NCBI GenBank assembly: GCA_035529405.1
Contig: DATKWV010000216.1
Span: 1 to 6,640, forward strand
From: DATKWV01 sp035529405
Lineage (GTDB): Bacteria > Planctomycetota > Phycisphaerae > Sedimentisphaerales > Anaerobacaceae
DNA length: 6,640 nucleotides
Direction: 5' to 3'
The position numbers and the translations under genes are program-made. Of this stretch, positions 5,212 to 6,640 are shown piece by piece (the first letter of the stretch is position 1; each line of letters opens with the position of its first letter). Below the pieces are notes generated by a model, which had not been told where the DNA came from, searched no databases, and saw only the letters and a program-made list of their open reading frames with translations.

Positions 5212-5973
5212 ATGGACAAACAAATCAGCATTATGCCTTGTTTGGATATGCAGAACGGCCGCGTAGTTAAAGGCGTTCATTTCGTTGACATAAAAGACGC
5301 CGGTGACCCCGTCCAGTGCGCACAGGCTTATTGCAGGGCTGGTGCCGATGAACTGGCACTTCTGGACATTACCGCAACAGTTGAGGGGCGCGGAACAATG
5401 CTAAACGTTGTAAAGGATGTCGCCGGGGCCTGCACGGTTCCGTTTACCGTGGGAGGCGGTATCTACGATGTTAAGAGCGCAGCGGCAGTCCTCGAGGCTG
5501 GCGCAGATAAAATATCCACCAGTAGCGCCGCTTTTCGCAATCCCGGAGTAATAGCTGAAATGGTAAAGGAATTCGGCCCGGAAAAAGTAACAGTTGCTAT
5601 TGATGTCGACCAAAACCAGGAAATGCCCAGCGGCTATGAGGTGTATGTCGATGGCGGCCGAACCGCCACCGGCACCGATGCGATAGAGTGGGCAAAAAAG
5701 GTTGATGGTTTTGGTATCCCTGTAATACTGCCCACCAGCAAGGCAGGTGACGGCGCCAAGACCGGCTATGACCTGCCCTTGATTCGAGGTATGGCTGATG
5801 TTGTTTCCGCCTCAATTGTGGCTTCAGGCGGTGCGGGAAAACTCGAGCATTTTTATGAAGCTGTTGAAGCCGGCGCCGAAATTTTACTTGCCGCCTCGGT
5901 GTTCCATTTCCACATGATTGACATCTGCCAATTGAAAGATTATCTAAAAAGCCGTGGCGTTGAAGTTAAATAA
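5212..5973 (+). CDS. hisF: Imidazole glycerol phosphate synthase cyclase subunit HisF (divergent)
   Basis: HisF is the (beta/alpha)8 barrel that, with ammonia from the glutaminase HisH, turns PRFAR into imidazole glycerol phosphate and AICAR in histidine synthesis. The 253 residues match the family length. Catalytic Asp12 (PCLD) and Asp131 (VAIDV) are present, as are Lys20, Thr175, Asp180 and the phosphate-site motifs GGG (81-83), ASGGAG (204-209) and AASVFHF (227-233). Compared with Thermotoga HisF from memory, gate Arg5 is Ser6, gate Glu167 is Val171 and the conserved Asn103 is Ser104, while gate residues Glu47 and Lys100 are kept. The LLTSIDRDGT loop reads LPTSKAGDGA. ATG 5212 is preferred over the adjacent GTG 5209 because AAGGAG (5199-5204) is 7 nt away. 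No hisH, hisA or other his gene is adjacent. It is probably a true HisF of a divergent branch; a paralogue with another role is possible. Confidence 0.87.
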   Translation: MDKQISIMPCLDMQNGRVVKGVHFVDIKDAGDPVQCAQAYCRAGADELALLDITATVEGRGTMLNVVKDVAGACTVPFTVGGGIYDVKSAAAVLEAGADKISTSSAAFRNPGVIAEMVKEFGPEKVTVAIDVDQNQEMPSGYEVYVDGGRTATGTDAIEWAKKVDGFGIPVILPTSKAGDGAKTGYDLPLIRGMADVVSASIVASGGAGKLEHFYEAVEAGAEILLAASVFHFHMIDICQLKDYLKSRGVEVK

Positions 5974-6013
5974 AAGCAAGCTACAGTATGAACATAAAAA
6001 GAGTCGTTAATTT

Positions 6014-6640
6014 ATGCCCTTTGAAATGAACATAACCTGGGCCTGTTTACTTCTTATTGGCGGCCTGCTTTTACTTTGGAAAGCTGCAGACCTTCTCGTG
6101 GACGGTGCTGTTGCTTTGGCGAAACGACTTGGTGTAAGCTCCCTTGTCATAGGTCTGACGGTTATTGCCATGGGCACTTCCGCTCCTGAAGTTGCTGCCA
6201 GTGTCGCCGCCGCCATCCGCGGTGCGGGTGATTTGGCTGTAGGTAATGTCTACGGTTCCAATATCGCAAACCTCGCTCTTGTCGGCGGCATTTGCGCACT
6301 TATTGCACCTATCGCCATCCAAAAAAGGCTTCTAAAGCGGGAGATGCCTGTAATGTTGCTGGCGGCTCTTTTGTTATGGCCTTTCCTGCGCAATTTACAC
6401 CTGTCTCGCCCTGAAGGTGTTGTTTTATTGTCCATATTCATTTTTCTTATTTTGCTCACGATCCATATTGCACGCCGTGAGGGTGTCGCTAAGCAGGAAA
6501 TAACAGGTGGGCAAGCAGGTTCGAAAACCGACCAAAGCAGCCTTAAGAGGAGTTTGTTTTTTGTGATTATCGGCTTGGCGGGCCTGGCTTTTGGCGCTGA
6601 TATAACTGTCCACGGAGCCGTTTATATCGGCCAGCGGGTT
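6014..6640 (+). CDS. Calcium/sodium antiporter family (CaCA, YrbG-like) membrane protein, N-terminal half
   Basis: The frame is open from ATG 6014 to the window end (209 residues), so the C-terminal half is missing. The protein is an integral membrane exchanger of the CaCA superfamily, which couples calcium efflux to sodium or proton entry. The first alpha-repeat is complete: GLTVIAMGTSAPEVAASV (47-64) with ion-site residues Thr55, Ser56 and Glu59, then GDLAVGNVYGSNIANLALVGG with Asn78 and Ser82. Hydrophobic segments lie near residues 7-24, 41-68, 79-103, 112-126 and 134-152. A charged loop (153-179) that joins the two halves follows, and a sixth segment begins near 180. The second repeat should lie beyond the window. 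ATG 6014 has a weak AAAGAG (5998-6003) 10 nt upstream; ATG 6026 in the same frame has none. It lies 40 nt after hisF and may share its transcript; no functional link is evident. Ion preference cannot be read here. Confidence 0.88.
   Translation, partial: MPFEMNITWACLLLIGGLLLLWKAADLLVDGAVALAKRLGVSSLVIGLTVIAMGTSAPEVAASVAAAIRGAGDLAVGNVYGSNIANLALVGGICALIAPIAIQKRLLKREMPVMLLAALLLWPFLRNLHLSRPEGVVLLSIFIFLILLTIHIARREGVAKQEITGGQAGSKTDQSSLKRSLFFVIIGLAGLAFGADITVHGAVYIGQRV

Noticed and set aside
5988..6029. 13-codon frame MNIKRVVNLCPLK overlapping the antiporter start
   Set aside because: No ribosome site and no other support; short frames of this size are expected by chance.
1..6640. Mobile elements, CRISPR arrays, tRNA or defence genes
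   Set aside because: No long repeats, terminal inverted repeats, transposase motifs or cloverleaf sequences were seen; the window is a conserved metabolic cluster.

Overview
This is an ordinary, well-preserved housekeeping window, entirely on the + strand, carrying a type II (dissociated) fatty acid synthesis cluster in the classical order plsX-fabH-fabD-fabG-acpP-fabF. It is followed by a hisF-type cyclase gene and the first half of a calcium/sodium-type antiporter gene. Both outer genes are cut by the window edges: plsX lacks its start and the antiporter lacks its C-terminal half. No tRNA, rRNA, mobile element, CRISPR array or phage gene is visible.

Organism: GC is near one half, GGCC is over-represented (about 58 copies by hand count), and most starts have a clear Shine-Dalgarno sequence. 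The FabF and FabD sequences, from memory, look most like those of Planctomycetota (Phycisphaerae-like), with a FabD active-site segment also reminiscent of plant plastid and cyanobacterial enzymes. This assignment is an inference from recollected family sequences; no search was run.

Layout. 1-587: C-terminal part of PlsX, overlapping fabH (571-1584) by 17 nt. 1585-1634: short junction with several candidate fabD starts and a tiny upstream ORF. 1635-2576: fabD. 2577-2614: gap with a small hairpin around the fabD stop, then the fabG ribosome site. 2615-3352: fabG. 3353-3508: the most regulatory-looking gap, with an A-tract, a TTGACA-17-TATACC promoter candidate overlapped by a 7+7 bp inverted repeat, a second perfect hairpin, then a near-perfect Shine-Dalgarno and a GTG start for acpP (3509-3781). 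3796-5040: fabF, 14 nt behind acpP and without a clear Shine-Dalgarno. 5041-5211: gap with small inverted repeats and a weak promoter candidate. 5212-5973: hisF. 6014-6640: antiporter, partial.

How the genes work together: FabD loads malonyl onto the acyl carrier protein AcpP. FabH starts chains by condensing an acyl-CoA with malonyl-AcpP, FabG reduces the 3-keto group, and FabF elongates. PlsX passes the finished acyl chain from AcpP to acyl-phosphate for phospholipid synthesis. The dehydratase (FabZ/FabA) and enoyl reductase are not in the window. HisF belongs to histidine biosynthesis and is functionally unrelated. Its sequence keeps both catalytic aspartates but has changes at positions that form the ammonia-channel gate and at a conserved substrate-site Asn, the most interesting protein-level oddity here. 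I do not see an undescribed system in this window.
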